Shown: positions 16,258-24,384, counted from the first letter of the stretch. The stretch is 36,786 nucleotides of DNA from Elusimicrobiota bacterium (GCA_027452025.1 DAIDHI010000054.1:1-36786); one strand, 5' to 3'. The notes: generated by a model from the sequence alone, not told the origin. Numbers and translations are program-made.

Positions 16258-16899
16258 ATGGGACGCAAGCCCGATCCGGAAGTCAGACCGGCGATCCTCG
16301 AGCAGGCCGAGCACCTCATCCACCTGCGCGGCTATCACGCCACGTCGATGGACGACATCGCGCGGGCCTGCAAGACGACGAAGGCGAACCTTTTCCATCA
16401 TTTCGGGTCCAAGGAAGAGCTGGTCCTGGCCGTCCTCGACTGGAAGTCGGACCTCTACCGCCAAGGGCGCGTGCAGCCCCTCTGCGAGCAGGGCGATCCG
16501 GTCAAGGCCGTGGACCGGATGTTCGAGGAGGCCGGCCGCTTCTACGGAGGCAACGGCTGCAAGGCCGGCTGCTTCGTCGCCAACATGGCCTCCGAAATGG
16601 CCGATGTCAACGAGCACTTCCGCTTGCGCGTGAGCCGATTTTTCAAGGACTGGGCCGACGGCATGGCCGACTGCCTCAAGAGAGCGCAAAAAGCCGGGCT
16701 GTTCGGGCCGACGCTCCAGCCGCAGGCCGCGGCCGAGGCGATCGTCTCCCTCTACGAGGGCGCGATCCTCTTGGCGCGCGCCCGCCGCGACCCTTCGATT
16801 TTCCGCCGCGTCGGACGCGTGGCGCGCTCTGTGCTGGAGCAGCATCAAAACAATAGGAGGATAAAGACCATGGGACCGAAGACCCCCTGCGGTTGCTAG
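16258..16899 (+). CDS. TetR/AcrR-family transcriptional regulator
   Basis: 213 residues. Helix-turn-helix at about 8-55 (ILEQAEHLIHLRGYHATSMD, then IARACKTTKANLFHHFGSKEELVLAVL), typical TetR. The C-terminal ligand-binding region has CKAGCFVANMASEMAD, resembling AcuR/NemR-type TetR regulators with Cys residues, so reactive electrophiles or thiol stress are possible signals (inference). A consensus promoter with a TGACC-N4-GGTCA operator directly precedes it, predicting autoregulation. The last nine codons (MGPKTPCGC) follow an in-frame ATG at 16870 with its own AGGAGG 9 bases upstream. tlpA-dsbA lie downstream past a terminator. Confidence 0.9.
   Translation: MGRKPDPEVRPAILEQAEHLIHLRGYHATSMDDIARACKTTKANLFHHFGSKEELVLAVLDWKSDLYRQGRVQPLCEQGDPVKAVDRMFEEAGRFYGGNGCKAGCFVANMASEMADVNEHFRLRVSRFFKDWADGMADCLKRAQKAGLFGPTLQPQAAAEAIVSLYEGAILLARARRDPSIFRRVGRVARSVLEQHQNNRRIKTMGPKTPCGC
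16855..16899 (+). other. Possible 9-codon internal ORF (MGPKTPCGC) with consensus Shine-Dalgarno
   Basis: AGGAGG at 16855-16860, then ATG 16870 in frame with tetR, encoding nine residues ending Cys-Gly-Cys before TAG at 16897. A GGTTG/CAACC mini-hairpin overlaps the stop, and a terminator starts at 16908. It may be just the tail of tetR or a separately translated leader peptide. Confidence 0.35.
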
Positions 16900-16907
16900 T
16901 CAACCCT

Positions 16908-16948
16908 GAGAGGCCCTCGCGAAAGCGGGGGCCTCTCATTCAATTTTT
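16908..16948 (+). terminator. Rho-independent terminator after tetR
   Basis: 13-bp stem (16908-16920 / 16925-16937, one G-U pair) with a GAAA tetraloop, then ATTCAATTTTT. It lies only 6 bases before the tlpA ATG, so tlpA expression must come from read-through or a promoter within the terminator region. Confidence 0.85.
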
Positions 16949-16954
16949 AGAGCG

Positions 16955-17491
16955 ATGAAAAAATACCTGGCCTCTCTCGCCGTCGCCGCGCTTGCCATCG
17001 CCCTTGCCGCCGTCTCGTGGAAGGTCCACGAGGGCGGCGAGGCGCCGGCGACGCCGGCGCTGGCCATCGGCGCTCCGGCCCCCGGCTTCGAGCTGGCCGA
17101 CCTGGCCGGCAAGACGTATTCCCTGGCCCATTACCGCGGCAAGGTGGTCCTGCTCAACTTCTGGGCCACCTGGTGCCCCGCCTGCCGAGAGGAGCTGCCG
17201 GACCTCAACAAGATCGCCGCCGGCATGAAGGGCCGCGACTTCGTCCTGCTCGCGCCGTCCGTCGACGAGGACGGCCGCCGGGCCCTGATGCCTTTTCTCG
17301 CGCGCACGGAGGTGGATTACCCCGTCTTGCTCTGCGACGCCAAGACGGCTTCCGCCTACCAGATCTACGGCCTGCCGGCCAGCTTCCTGATCGCCCCCGA
17401 CGGGCGGCTCGTGCAGTCCTACCTCGGCCCCCTGGCGCCCGAGCAGGTCGAAAATGATATTCTTAAGGAACTTCCAAGGAGAAATTCATGA
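16955..17491 (+). CDS. TlpA/ResA-like exported thiol-disulfide oxidoreductase
   Basis: 178 residues: an uncleaved or cleaved N-terminal hydrophobic segment (MKKYLASLAVAALAIALAAV), then a thioredoxin-like domain (about 40-170) with the active site WCPAC (C74, C77) in NFWATWCPACREELP, and the YGLPASFLIAPDGRL segment carrying the cis-Pro. It probably faces the periplasm as a disulfide reductase for exported or cytochrome-maturation substrates (family knowledge). The stop overlaps the dsbA-like start (ATGA). The tetR terminator sits immediately upstream and no clear promoter was seen between. Confidence 0.88.
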   Translation: MKKYLASLAVAALAIALAAVSWKVHEGGEAPATPALAIGAPAPGFELADLAGKTYSLAHYRGKVVLLNFWATWCPACREELPDLNKIAAGMKGRDFVLLAPSVDEDGRRALMPFLARTEVDYPVLLCDAKTASAYQIYGLPASFLIAPDGRLVQSYLGPLAPEQVENDILKELPRRNS

Positions 17492-18276
17492 GCGCCACGC
17501 GCCTGTCCTTGATCGCCGTCTTGGCCGCCTCTCTGGCCGCGCCCGCCGCGGCCGCCGTCTCGAAGGAGCAGCTGCAGAAGACCCTCGAAGACAACCCGGA
17601 CCTCGTCCTCGACGTCCTGCGCAGCCACCACAAGGAGCTCATGGAGATCCTCAACCAAGCGGTCCAAGAGGAACGCGAGGAGCAGGCCAAGCAGGAGCAG
17701 GCGGCGCAGGACAAGGAGATCGCCGACGCCCTGGTCCATCCGATCCAGGCCAAGATCGACGCCAAGACGCACATCCGCGGCAAGGAGAACGCCAAATACA
17801 CCCTCGTCGAGTATTCCGACTTCCAATGCCCCTACTGCGGCCGCGCCTTCCTGACCGTCGAGGAGCTGCGCAAGAAATACGGCGACCAGCTGCGCTTTAT
17901 CTTCAAGGACAAGCCGCTGCCGATGCACCCGGAGGCGATGCCCGCGGCGCAGTGGTTCGAGGCCGTGGCGCTGCAGTCTCCGCAGAAAGCCTGGCAGTTC
18001 CACGACAAGATGTTCGAAAACCAGGACAAGCTCGGCCTCGATTTCTTCAAGCAGACGGTCAAGGACCTGGGCCTCAACGTGGCGAAGGCGCAAAAAGACG
18101 CCCAGAGCAAGGTCGTGGCCGACAAGATCGCCGCCGACGTCGCCGAGGCCGAGAAGCTCGGATTCAGCGGCACGCCGGGCTTTCTGCTCAACGGCGTGCC
18201 TATCCGCGGCGCCTACCCGATCGACACCTTCGACTCGATCATCCAACGGATCAACAACAAGCAGGCCAAGAACTGA
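17488..18276 (+). CDS. DsbA-like exported thiol oxidoreductase (thioredoxin_4 type)
   Basis: 262 residues. Signal peptide ends near residue 23 (LAAPAAAA). A charged Glu/Gln/Lys-rich helical region (about 25-90) precedes the DsbA-type domain with FQCPYC (C114, C117) and the SGTPGFLLNG segment with the cis-Pro. Likely a periplasmic disulfide oxidase or isomerase, of the BdbD/DsbG-like group. The N-terminal helix could give dimerisation. AAGGAG lies 7 bases before the start and the gene overlaps tlpA, so the two thiol enzymes are co-translated; a complementary oxidising/reducing pair is inferred. Confidence 0.9.
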   Translation: MSATRLSLIAVLAASLAAPAAAAVSKEQLQKTLEDNPDLVLDVLRSHHKELMEILNQAVQEEREEQAKQEQAAQDKEIADALVHPIQAKIDAKTHIRGKENAKYTLVEYSDFQCPYCGRAFLTVEELRKKYGDQLRFIFKDKPLPMHPEAMPAAQWFEAVALQSPQKAWQFHDKMFENQDKLGLDFFKQTVKDLGLNVAKAQKDAQSKVVADKIAADVAEAEKLGFSGTPGFLLNGVPIRGAYPIDTFDSIIQRINNKQAKN

Positions 18277-18725
18277 GCCGCTTCCGCGTCCGGAGGTTTC
18301 GTAGGCAAGACGCGGCCGCCGTGCGCGGCGTCGTCTATCGGGTGCTGCGCGAATACCGGCTCCTCAGCGCCCACCGTCCCGGCCTGGGCGACCTCGAGGA
18401 CGTCCCGCGTTCCTATATAAGGTTCGTCGTCGCCGAGGCCGGCGGCCGCATCGTCGGCTGCGCCGGACTTCGGCGCTTGCCCGGGCGGCAGGCCCGGCTG
18501 CAGCGCATGTATCTGCTGCCGCGGGCCCGCGGCCGGGGCCTCGGCCGCGCCATGCTGCGCGGCCTGCTCTCGTGGGCCCGTCGACGCGGACTGCGTCGGG
18601 TCTGGCTGGAGAGCTCACGGCGCTACGAAGACGCCCTCCGGCTTTATCTGGCCCACGGCTTCCAAGGCGGTCTCCTCGACGACTCCGGCTGCTGCGGCGT
18701 GATCCTTTTCAAGGATCTGGCCTAG
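18273..18725 (+). CDS. GNAT-family N-acetyltransferase
   Basis: About 150 residues. The GNAT core is visible: first strand FRVRRFRRQDAAAV, then RFVVAEAGGRIVGCAGLRRL, then acetyl-CoA-binding motif A LQRMYLLPRARGRGLGRAML, and a terminal YEDALRLYLAHGF. The substrate is unknown. Start choice is difficult: the reading frame has no ATG, GTG or TTG between the dsbA tail and the first strand. CTG at 18273 overlaps the dsbA stop as CTGA, mimicking the ATGA couplings elsewhere. The next candidate, GTG 18321, would delete the first strand. Third gene of the tlpA-dsbA unit. Confidence 0.75.
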   Translation: MSRFRVRRFRRQDAAAVRGVVYRVLREYRLLSAHRPGLGDLEDVPRSYIRFVVAEAGGRIVGCAGLRRLPGRQARLQRMYLLPRARGRGLGRAMLRGLLSWARRRGLRRVWLESSRRYEDALRLYLAHGFQGGLLDDSGCCGVILFKDLA

Positions 18726-18783
18726 GCCCTCCGGGACGGCCGGCGGGGCCCTTTCGGCCCTCCCGCGCCGGCGCGATCGCGCG

Positions 18784-18789
18784 TATCCT
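18784..18789 (+). promoter_or_regulatory. -10 TATCCT for the PLD-like gene
   Basis: TATCCT ends 7 bases before the ATG at 18797, predicting a leaderless transcript and fixing the start. Confidence 0.55.
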
Positions 18790-18796
18790 TTACATC

Positions 18797-20542
18797 ATGC
18801 CCAAAAGCGCGGCGTTGCTGGTCCTGGCCCTCACGATTGTCCTTCCCTCGGCGGCGCAGGACGTCGCCGCGCCTTCCGCGCAGGCCCGAACCGCCTTCGG
18901 CCCGGCCTTCGCCGCCCAGGTGGCGCAGTTGGCCGGCTCCTTTGCGCTCGAGCGGCCCGCCGACCTGGCCTCCTCGCTGTCGAGCCTCGGCGCGGCCTTT
19001 TCCAAGTCCCCGACGGCGGCGCGCAAGCTCGTCCTCGTCATGGCGGCGCAGGACCCCGCGGCCGCCGCGGCCAAGCTTCGCGCCACCGACCTGCCGGCCG
19101 GCGTCTCGGCCCGCCTCGTCAAGATCGCCCGCGCCGTCTCCCGCCGGCAAGGCCGGGACCCGGCGCTCGACGCCGCCGTGGCGCGCGCCCGGCGGGCGCA
19201 ACTGACGCCTCTGGGAGCAAGCACCCGGAACGCGGCGAAACTGGACGCGTTGCTGCGCCAAGCCGGCGAGGCTTGGCGCAAGCGTCCGCGCCGGCCCCAG
19301 CGCCCGGCCCCCGCGCCCAACGAGGGGTCTTCGTCGCCCTCCGGCCCCTCGCAGCAGCGGCCGACGGTCGACTACGGGCACGTCTCCCTTCCCTCGATCG
19401 CCATGCCCACGCTCGGAGACAATATCGCCTCTCTCTGGACCCAAGCCCACGAGGTCGGTCCCGCGATCCGCCAGTCCCAATACAATTTCGTCGACATGGA
19501 CATCGCCCAGTCGATCGTCGAGAAGAGCCGGCAGGGCTTCAAGCAGGTCATCGTCGGCGACTACAGCAACTGGTTTCCCAACCGCATGGAACAGGGCGAC
19601 CACGGCGACCGCTACAAACAGCGCACCCAGGCCATGCAGTACGTGCTCGACAACATGAACTCGAACATCGAGCTCTACATCCTCAAGGGCCTCACCGACA
19701 TCGGCATCAACCACAACAAGTTCACGCTCTTCTCGGGCGACTCCGGCGAGCTGCTACAGGGCGGCTCCTTCAATTACTCGAAAGCCTCGCAGAACAATCA
19801 CTGGGAGAACGTGGTGTTCAACCGCGACGCCGATCGCCTCGCGTATTTCAACGCCTATCACGCTTGGCTCGTGCGCCGCGCGCGGCCCTTCTCGGAAGAC
19901 CTCCAACCCGAGGATCCGGTCCTGGATCCCAGCGACCCCATCCCGCAGCCTCCCTCCTCTTCCGACGTCGTCTTCCACGGCGTTCGCTTCCCCAAGGTCT
20001 CCTTCTCCCCCGACGGCGGCACGGAAGGCTGGCTGGTCAAGGCGGAGAGCCTGGTCCAGCAGACGCTCGACATCCTCATGTTCGCGCCATACCCCACGCC
20101 CGCCATGCGCCAGCAGATCGAATCCCTGCTCCAGCAAGGGCTTGCCGTACGCCTGATCGCCAGCGCGGACCAATTGACGCACGCCCTGCCCCTTCTGACC
20201 CCGCTCATGGACGCCGGCATGCAGGTCAAGAGCCTTCAGGGCCCGGACGTCGTCTTGCATCACCAGCGGCCTACCGACTTCTCCAAGATGCACGAGAAGG
20301 TCATGATCTTCGACGGGCGCATGGAAGACGGCTTGGTCAAGGGGGGCGACTCCCTCAACATCAGCGAGAACGCCCTGCACCACAACTTCGAGAACGTCCA
20401 GTTCTGGACGGGCTTGCCCGTCTCCTTCTTCCAGGCGCACTTCGACTGGCTCTGGACGCTGGCCAAGGAGATCGACGCCGCGACGCTGTCGCAGGCGCGC
20501 GCCGAGGCCGCGACCGGGGGCGAGCCGACTCGAAAGAGCTAG
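18797..20542 (+). CDS. Secreted phospholipase D-like protein
   Basis: 581 residues. Signal peptide MPKSAALLVLALTIVLPSAA, then a ~170-residue Ala/Arg-rich helical region, a Pro-rich linker and two PLD-type halves. First half: H306 in HNKFTLFSGD followed by GGSFNYSKASQNN. Second half: H499 in HEKVMIFDG, which fits H-x-K-x4-D, followed by GGDSLNISENALHHNFENV. In the first motif the Asp falls two residues late (position +8 is Ser), so that site is degenerate. Could be a phospholipase, nuclease or structural PLD relative outside the cytoplasm. The start is set by the signal peptide and the TATCCT -10 seven bases before. Confidence 0.8.
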   Translation: MPKSAALLVLALTIVLPSAAQDVAAPSAQARTAFGPAFAAQVAQLAGSFALERPADLASSLSSLGAAFSKSPTAARKLVLVMAAQDPAAAAAKLRATDLPAGVSARLVKIARAVSRRQGRDPALDAAVARARRAQLTPLGASTRNAAKLDALLRQAGEAWRKRPRRPQRPAPAPNEGSSSPSGPSQQRPTVDYGHVSLPSIAMPTLGDNIASLWTQAHEVGPAIRQSQYNFVDMDIAQSIVEKSRQGFKQVIVGDYSNWFPNRMEQGDHGDRYKQRTQAMQYVLDNMNSNIELYILKGLTDIGINHNKFTLFSGDSGELLQGGSFNYSKASQNNHWENVVFNRDADRLAYFNAYHAWLVRRARPFSEDLQPEDPVLDPSDPIPQPPSSSDVVFHGVRFPKVSFSPDGGTEGWLVKAESLVQQTLDILMFAPYPTPAMRQQIESLLQQGLAVRLIASADQLTHALPLLTPLMDAGMQVKSLQGPDVVLHHQRPTDFSKMHEKVMIFDGRMEDGLVKGGDSLNISENALHHNFENVQFWTGLPVSFFQAHFDWLWTLAKEIDAATLSQARAEAATGGEPTRKS

Positions 20543-20545
20543 ACT
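20540..20545 (+). promoter_or_regulatory. -10 TAGACT for mutM
   Basis: TAGACT begins with the stop codon of the PLD-like gene and ends 7 bases before the mutM ATG. The -35 is not evident; read-through from upstream is also possible. Confidence 0.45.
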
Positions 20546-20552
20546 TCCAGGG

Positions 20553-21332
20553 ATGCCCGAGCTTCCCGAAGTCGAGACCGTGCGCCGGACGCTCGAGGAG
20601 CGGCTCAAGGGCCTCAAGATCACGGCCTTGGACGTCCCCAAGCCCACCTTCTACCGCAAGCCGCCGAAGAAGGCCCTGGGCGGGCTGGTCGGCAGGGCGG
20701 TGGAGGGCGTCGATCGCCGGGGCAAGTATCTCATCTTCCGGCTGTCGGGCGGCAGGCACCTGGTCCTCCACCTCGGCATGTCCGGCCGCATCGTCTTTGG
20801 CGAGCGCGGCCCTCACACGCGCTTTCAGCTCTCCGTCGAGGGCCGCACGGTCAGCTTCCACGACGCCCGCCGCTTCGGGCGCGTGGGCTGCGACCTGCCC
20901 GAGTTCGGCCCCGAGCCTCTGGGCCCCGATTTCACGGCCGACGCCCTTTACCGCGCCGTCCATCCCAGGCGCGCGCCGGTCAAGGCCCTGCTGATGGACC
21001 AGGCCGTCGTCGCCGGTCTTGGCAACATCTACGCGACCGAGGCCCTGTACGCGGCCGGAGTTCGTCCCGGCCGGCGGGGCTCGAGCCTCTCTCGCGAGGA
21101 AAGCCGGCGTCTGTGCGCGTCGATCAAGGCCGTCCTGGGCCTGGCCGTCTCCCTCGGAGGAAGCACGCTCGAGGATTCCGCCTATCTCGATCCCCTCGGC
21201 CGGGCAGGCTCCTTCCAGGAGCGTGTCGCCGTCTACGGGCGCGAGATTTGCCCCCGCGGCCATGCCCTCCGCGCCACCCGCCGGCCCATCGCCGGCCGCA
21301 CGAGCCTCTACTGCCCCGTCTGCCAGAAGTAG
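20553..21332 (+). CDS. mutM: Formamidopyrimidine-DNA glycosylase
   Basis: Base-excision repair enzyme removing oxidised purines and nicking at the abasic site, 259 residues. N-terminal MPELPEVET supplies catalytic P2 and E3; K58 in DRRGKYL is the conserved lysine; AGLGNIYATEALY is the helix-two-turn-helix signature. The C-terminal zinc finger is altered: C233-P-R-G-H237 then C254-P-V-C257. The usual second Cys (C-x2-C) is Gly, and H237 lies one residue later, still 16 residues from C254, so a C-x3-H-x16-C-x2-C zinc site is suggested. Arg in GRTSLYC, which contacts the lesion, is kept. Confidence 0.94.
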   Translation: MPELPEVETVRRTLEERLKGLKITALDVPKPTFYRKPPKKALGGLVGRAVEGVDRRGKYLIFRLSGGRHLVLHLGMSGRIVFGERGPHTRFQLSVEGRTVSFHDARRFGRVGCDLPEFGPEPLGPDFTADALYRAVHPRRAPVKALLMDQAVVAGLGNIYATEALYAAGVRPGRRGSSLSREESRRLCASIKAVLGLAVSLGGSTLEDSAYLDPLGRAGSFQERVAVYGREICPRGHALRATRRPIAGRTSLYCPVCQK

Positions 21333-21413
21333 CCGACGGGGGAAGTCCGCCCTAGGCCTTTTGCCCGCCCGCCGCTAGTCCTTTCGCCTCGGGCCGCGGC
21401 GGCGCCCAAGCGA

Positions 21414-21419
21414 TAAAAT
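21414..21419 (+). promoter_or_regulatory. -10 TAAAAT for the CPBP protease gene
   Basis: TAAAAT ends 7 bases before the ATG at 21427; no Shine-Dalgarno. Predicted leaderless. Confidence 0.6.
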
Positions 21420-21426
21420 AGTCTCT

Positions 21427-22890
21427 ATGTTGAAGAAGATTTTCGCCGCTTTCCTCTCTTTCTCTCTCGCCGCTTTCACCGCGCTCACGCCGGCCGCGGC
21501 CCAATCCTTCGAGGCTCCGGGCTCCTCGCCCGTCCGCCCGCTGTCGGCCGCCGCGCTGCCGCTGTCGCCGGCCGCAATGCTGCCGCCCGGCGCCGAGCTG
21601 CTCGCTCTTCCCTCGTCGCTGCAGGCGCCCGAGACGCCCGCGGCCGCGATCCCGACGGCGGTCGACGCCGCCGCCGAGCTCGCCCAGCCGCACGCCTCAG
21701 CCGAGGCTCTGCCCGACGCCGTTGGGCCGGCCGAGGCGTCTTCGCCGCGGCGTGAGACGGCGCGCCATGATCAAACCGGCGCGCCGGCGGCCGAGCGGCC
21801 GCTCCAAGCGGCCGCGTCCGCGGAGAAGACGCCTCGGCCGGACGGCCAGCGCTGGAACAGCCTCTTCGACAACTCGCGCTCGGCCGCCGAGAACGCGGGG
21901 CCGGTCGAGGGTCGCCTCGCGCCTGAGTCGGCGGCTCTCCAGCCCGCCTCCGCCGGCCAAGACGGCTCCGGCCGCGGCGTCCCCCCCGCCCCCCGCGCCA
22001 GCCTCCTGCGCAGCCTGCGCGTCGGCCTCGTCGGCGCCGTCGGCATGCTCCTGAGCGTCGGCATCCCGTCCACCATCGCTCAGATGGCCGGCTATCATTT
22101 CCATTCCAACTACCACGCCATCTCGATGGGCCATCCCACACTGATGGCCGCCACCGCTCTTCTCGTGATCGGCTCGGTCATGGCGCCCATCGCCGAGGAA
22201 ATGATCTTCCGCGTGGGCGTGCACGGCGTGCTGCGCCGACTGCCTCTACTGCGTATGCCCTGGGTCACCGCCGCGATCAGCGCGCTGATCTTCACCGCCG
22301 TCCACGAGACCTCCGATCCCGTCCTGTTCTTCGGCCGCTTCCTCGGCGCCATGATCCTGGCGCGCGTCTATCAGAAGGAGGGCGTGACGGCCTCGATGTC
22401 GGCTCACGGCATCTACAACGGCCTGCTCTTCGGCGCCTCTTTCCTGACCATCGCCTTCGGCGGCCTCGGCTCCGTCATGGCCGCGGCGCTCATCCCCGCC
22501 GCGCTGGTCTCCTCCGTCGTCGCCTGGCACAAGCTCAAAGAGCAGCGCGCGCAGCGCGCCGCCGGCCTGCTCGTTCCTCTCAAGGTCAAGCCGCTGACCG
22601 CGGTGCTTTTCTCCGCTCTCCTGCTCGCCGGGATGTCCGCGTTGATCCCGACGCCGGTCTGGGCCGTCGGCGGAACCGGCTGGGCGATCTACGCCCTCCG
22701 CGCCGCCCGCCGGGCGCTGCGGGAAGGCAAGATGACGCAGGCTCAGGCGCGGCTGGCGACGATTCTGGCCGCGGCGATGATGGCGTTCTTCGTGCTCGCC
22801 GTGCCCGCCCTGCTGCCGGCCCTCCTCGTTTTCTGGGGCGCGGCCCACGGCTATCGCTTCTTGAAGCGGACCTTCGGGTCCCGGGCGTAA
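21427..22890 (+). CDS. CPBP-family intramembrane glutamic protease with long Ala/Pro-rich N-terminus
   Basis: 487 residues. Signal peptide-like MLKKIFAAFLSFSLAAFTAL, then about 120 Ala/Pro-rich low-complexity residues ending in an SLFDN box (145-149), then several membrane helices from about residue 195. CPBP (Abi/Rce1-type) motifs are intact: E257-E258-x3-R262 (AEEMIFRV), F289-x3-H293 (FTAVH) and H327-x3-N331 (AHGIYN). The family cleaves within membranes; in bacteria roles are mostly unknown. The ~190-residue presequence is unusual for CPBP proteins and is shared in layout with the PQ-loop and M1 proteins in this window. Leaderless-type -10 upstream, hairpin downstream. Confidence 0.85.
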   Translation: MLKKIFAAFLSFSLAAFTALTPAAAQSFEAPGSSPVRPLSAAALPLSPAAMLPPGAELLALPSSLQAPETPAAAIPTAVDAAAELAQPHASAEALPDAVGPAEASSPRRETARHDQTGAPAAERPLQAAASAEKTPRPDGQRWNSLFDNSRSAAENAGPVEGRLAPESAALQPASAGQDGSGRGVPPAPRASLLRSLRVGLVGAVGMLLSVGIPSTIAQMAGYHFHSNYHAISMGHPTLMAATALLVIGSVMAPIAEEMIFRVGVHGVLRRLPLLRMPWVTAAISALIFTAVHETSDPVLFFGRFLGAMILARVYQKEGVTASMSAHGIYNGLLFGASFLTIAFGGLGSVMAAALIPAALVSSVVAWHKLKEQRAQRAAGLLVPLKVKPLTAVLFSALLLAGMSALIPTPVWAVGGTGWAIYALRAARRALREGKMTQAQARLATILAAAMMAFFVLAVPALLPALLVFWGAAHGYRFLKRTFGSRA

Positions 22891-22897
22891 ATACCGC

Positions 22898-22929
22898 CGC
22901 AACGCCGCCGTCACGGCGGCGGCGTTGCG
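22898..22929. terminator. 13-bp GC hairpin between the CPBP and degP genes
   Basis: Perfect arms 22898-22910 and 22917-22929 with a 6-base loop. No T-run, so termination is uncertain. The right arm overlaps the -35 of the downstream gene, so it could also influence that promoter. Confidence 0.45.
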
Positions 22930-22953
22930 CTCGGCCCGCCGCGCCGCTAGAAT
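22925..22953 (+). promoter_or_regulatory. degP promoter, leaderless type
   Basis: -35 TTGCGC (22925-22930), 17-base spacer, -10 TAGAAT (22948-22953), then 6 bases to the ATG at 22960. Confidence 0.65.
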
Positions 22954-22959
22954 AGGCGC

Positions 22960-24384
22960 ATGTCACGCCTACTCCTGGCCCTCCTGCTCGCCGGCTCAGC
23001 TTCGGCCCGCACCCTGCCCGCGATCTCCGTCAACCAGACGCCCCCGGACCGCCAAAGCCCCATGCCGTCGAGCTTCTCCTCGATCGTGCAGGCCGTGGGC
23101 CCGGCCGTCGTGAGCGTCACCACCCGCCAAAAGCAGCGCCATCCCGGCCGCGAGCAGCCGCAGCTCGAGGACCCCCTTTTCCGCCACTTCTTCGGGCCGG
23201 GCCTGGAGCCGATGCCGCTGCCTCCCGCGCTCGGCTCCGGCGTCATCGTCTCGCCGGACGGCTATGTCCTGACGAACTATCACGTCGTAGAAGACGCCGC
23301 GCAAGTGACGGTCACGCTGGCCGACCACGCCGCCGATTTCCCGGCCAAGATCATCGGCGTCGACCCCAAGACCGACATCGCCGTGCTCAAGGTCGCGGCG
23401 AAAAGGCCCCTGCCGACCGTGACCTTCGCCGACAGCTCCAAGGCCTCGATCGGCGACGTTTGCCTGGCGATCGGCAATCCCTTCGGCCTCGGGCAGACCG
23501 TGACCATGGGCATCATCAGCGCCGTCGGCCGGGGCATCGGCATCGAGGATTACGAGGACTTCATCCAGACCGACGCCGCGATCAATCCCGGCAACTCGGG
23601 TGGCCCTCTGGTCGACGCCCAAGGCCGGCTCATCGGCATCAACACGGCCATCCTCAGCCGCACGGGAGGCAACCAGGGCATCGGCTTCGCCGTGCCTTCC
23701 AACCTCGCTCGCTCGATCATGGTGAGCCTGATCACAAAAGGCAAGGTCGTGCGCGGCTATCTCGGCGCGGCGATCCAGGACGTGACGCCGGAGCTGGCCA
23801 GGCAATTCCGGCTGCGCAACACCCAGGGCGCGTTGGTGGGCCAAGTCATGCCCCATACCGGCGCCAGCCGGGCGGGCCTCAAGTCCGGCGACGTCATCGT
23901 CCGCTATCAAGGCAAGGTCGTGACCAATTCCCGCCACATGCGCCTCGAGGTCGCGGCCACGCCGCCCGGCACGCGCGTGGCCCTCGGCGTCGTGCGCGGC
24001 GGAAAGCAGCTGACGCTGACGGCGACTCTTTCAGAGCTGCCCCAAGAGGAGAAAAGCGGCCCGTCGCAAGAAGAGCGGCAAGGAGGATTTCTCTCCGGGG
24101 TAGAGCTCCAGGACCTCACCGACGACTTGCGCGTCCAGCTGGACGCGCCCAAGGACCTCCACGGCGCGGTGGTGGCCAGCGTCCTTCCCGGCTCCGACGC
24201 CTACATGGCCGGCTTGCGCGTCGCGGACGTGATCCAGGAGGTCAACCATACGCCCGTCAACAACGCTCAAGAGGCGGTGGCGGCGGCCCGAAGCGCGCGC
24301 GGCCATGACATCCTGCTCAGGGTCTGGTCCCAGGGCGCCAGCCGCTACATGGTCGTGCCCGGCTCCAAGGGCGCCCCGCGCTAG
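22960..24384 (+). CDS. degP: DegP/HtrA-like periplasmic serine protease with two PDZ domains
   Basis: Envelope quality-control protease, 474 residues. Short signal peptide (MSRLLLALLLAGSASA). Trypsin-like domain about 40-250 with triad H108 (LTNYHVV), D139 (PKTDIAVLKV) and S213 (NPGNSGGPL). PDZ1 about 260-350 (RGYLGAAIQDVTPEL, GASRAGLKSGDVIVRY) and PDZ2 about 375-470 (GVELQDLTDDL, GSDAYMAGLRVADVIQEV). Length and two PDZ domains match DegP/DegQ rather than DegS. Monocistronic with its own leaderless-type promoter. The adjacent intramembrane CPBP protease is a possible functional partner, but only by proximity. Confidence 0.93.
   Translation: MSRLLLALLLAGSASARTLPAISVNQTPPDRQSPMPSSFSSIVQAVGPAVVSVTTRQKQRHPGREQPQLEDPLFRHFFGPGLEPMPLPPALGSGVIVSPDGYVLTNYHVVEDAAQVTVTLADHAADFPAKIIGVDPKTDIAVLKVAAKRPLPTVTFADSSKASIGDVCLAIGNPFGLGQTVTMGIISAVGRGIGIEDYEDFIQTDAAINPGNSGGPLVDAQGRLIGINTAILSRTGGNQGIGFAVPSNLARSIMVSLITKGKVVRGYLGAAIQDVTPELARQFRLRNTQGALVGQVMPHTGASRAGLKSGDVIVRYQGKVVTNSRHMRLEVAATPPGTRVALGVVRGGKQLTLTATLSELPQEEKSGPSQEERQGGFLSGVELQDLTDDLRVQLDAPKDLHGAVVASVLPGSDAYMAGLRVADVIQEVNHTPVNNAQEAVAAARSARGHDILLRVWSQGASRYMVVPGSKGAPR

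Noticed and set aside
17454-18272. Long upstream part of the frame leading into the GNAT domain
   Set aside because: It is the shadow of the dsbA-like gene; its translation is low-complexity and only the part after 18273 matches GNAT.
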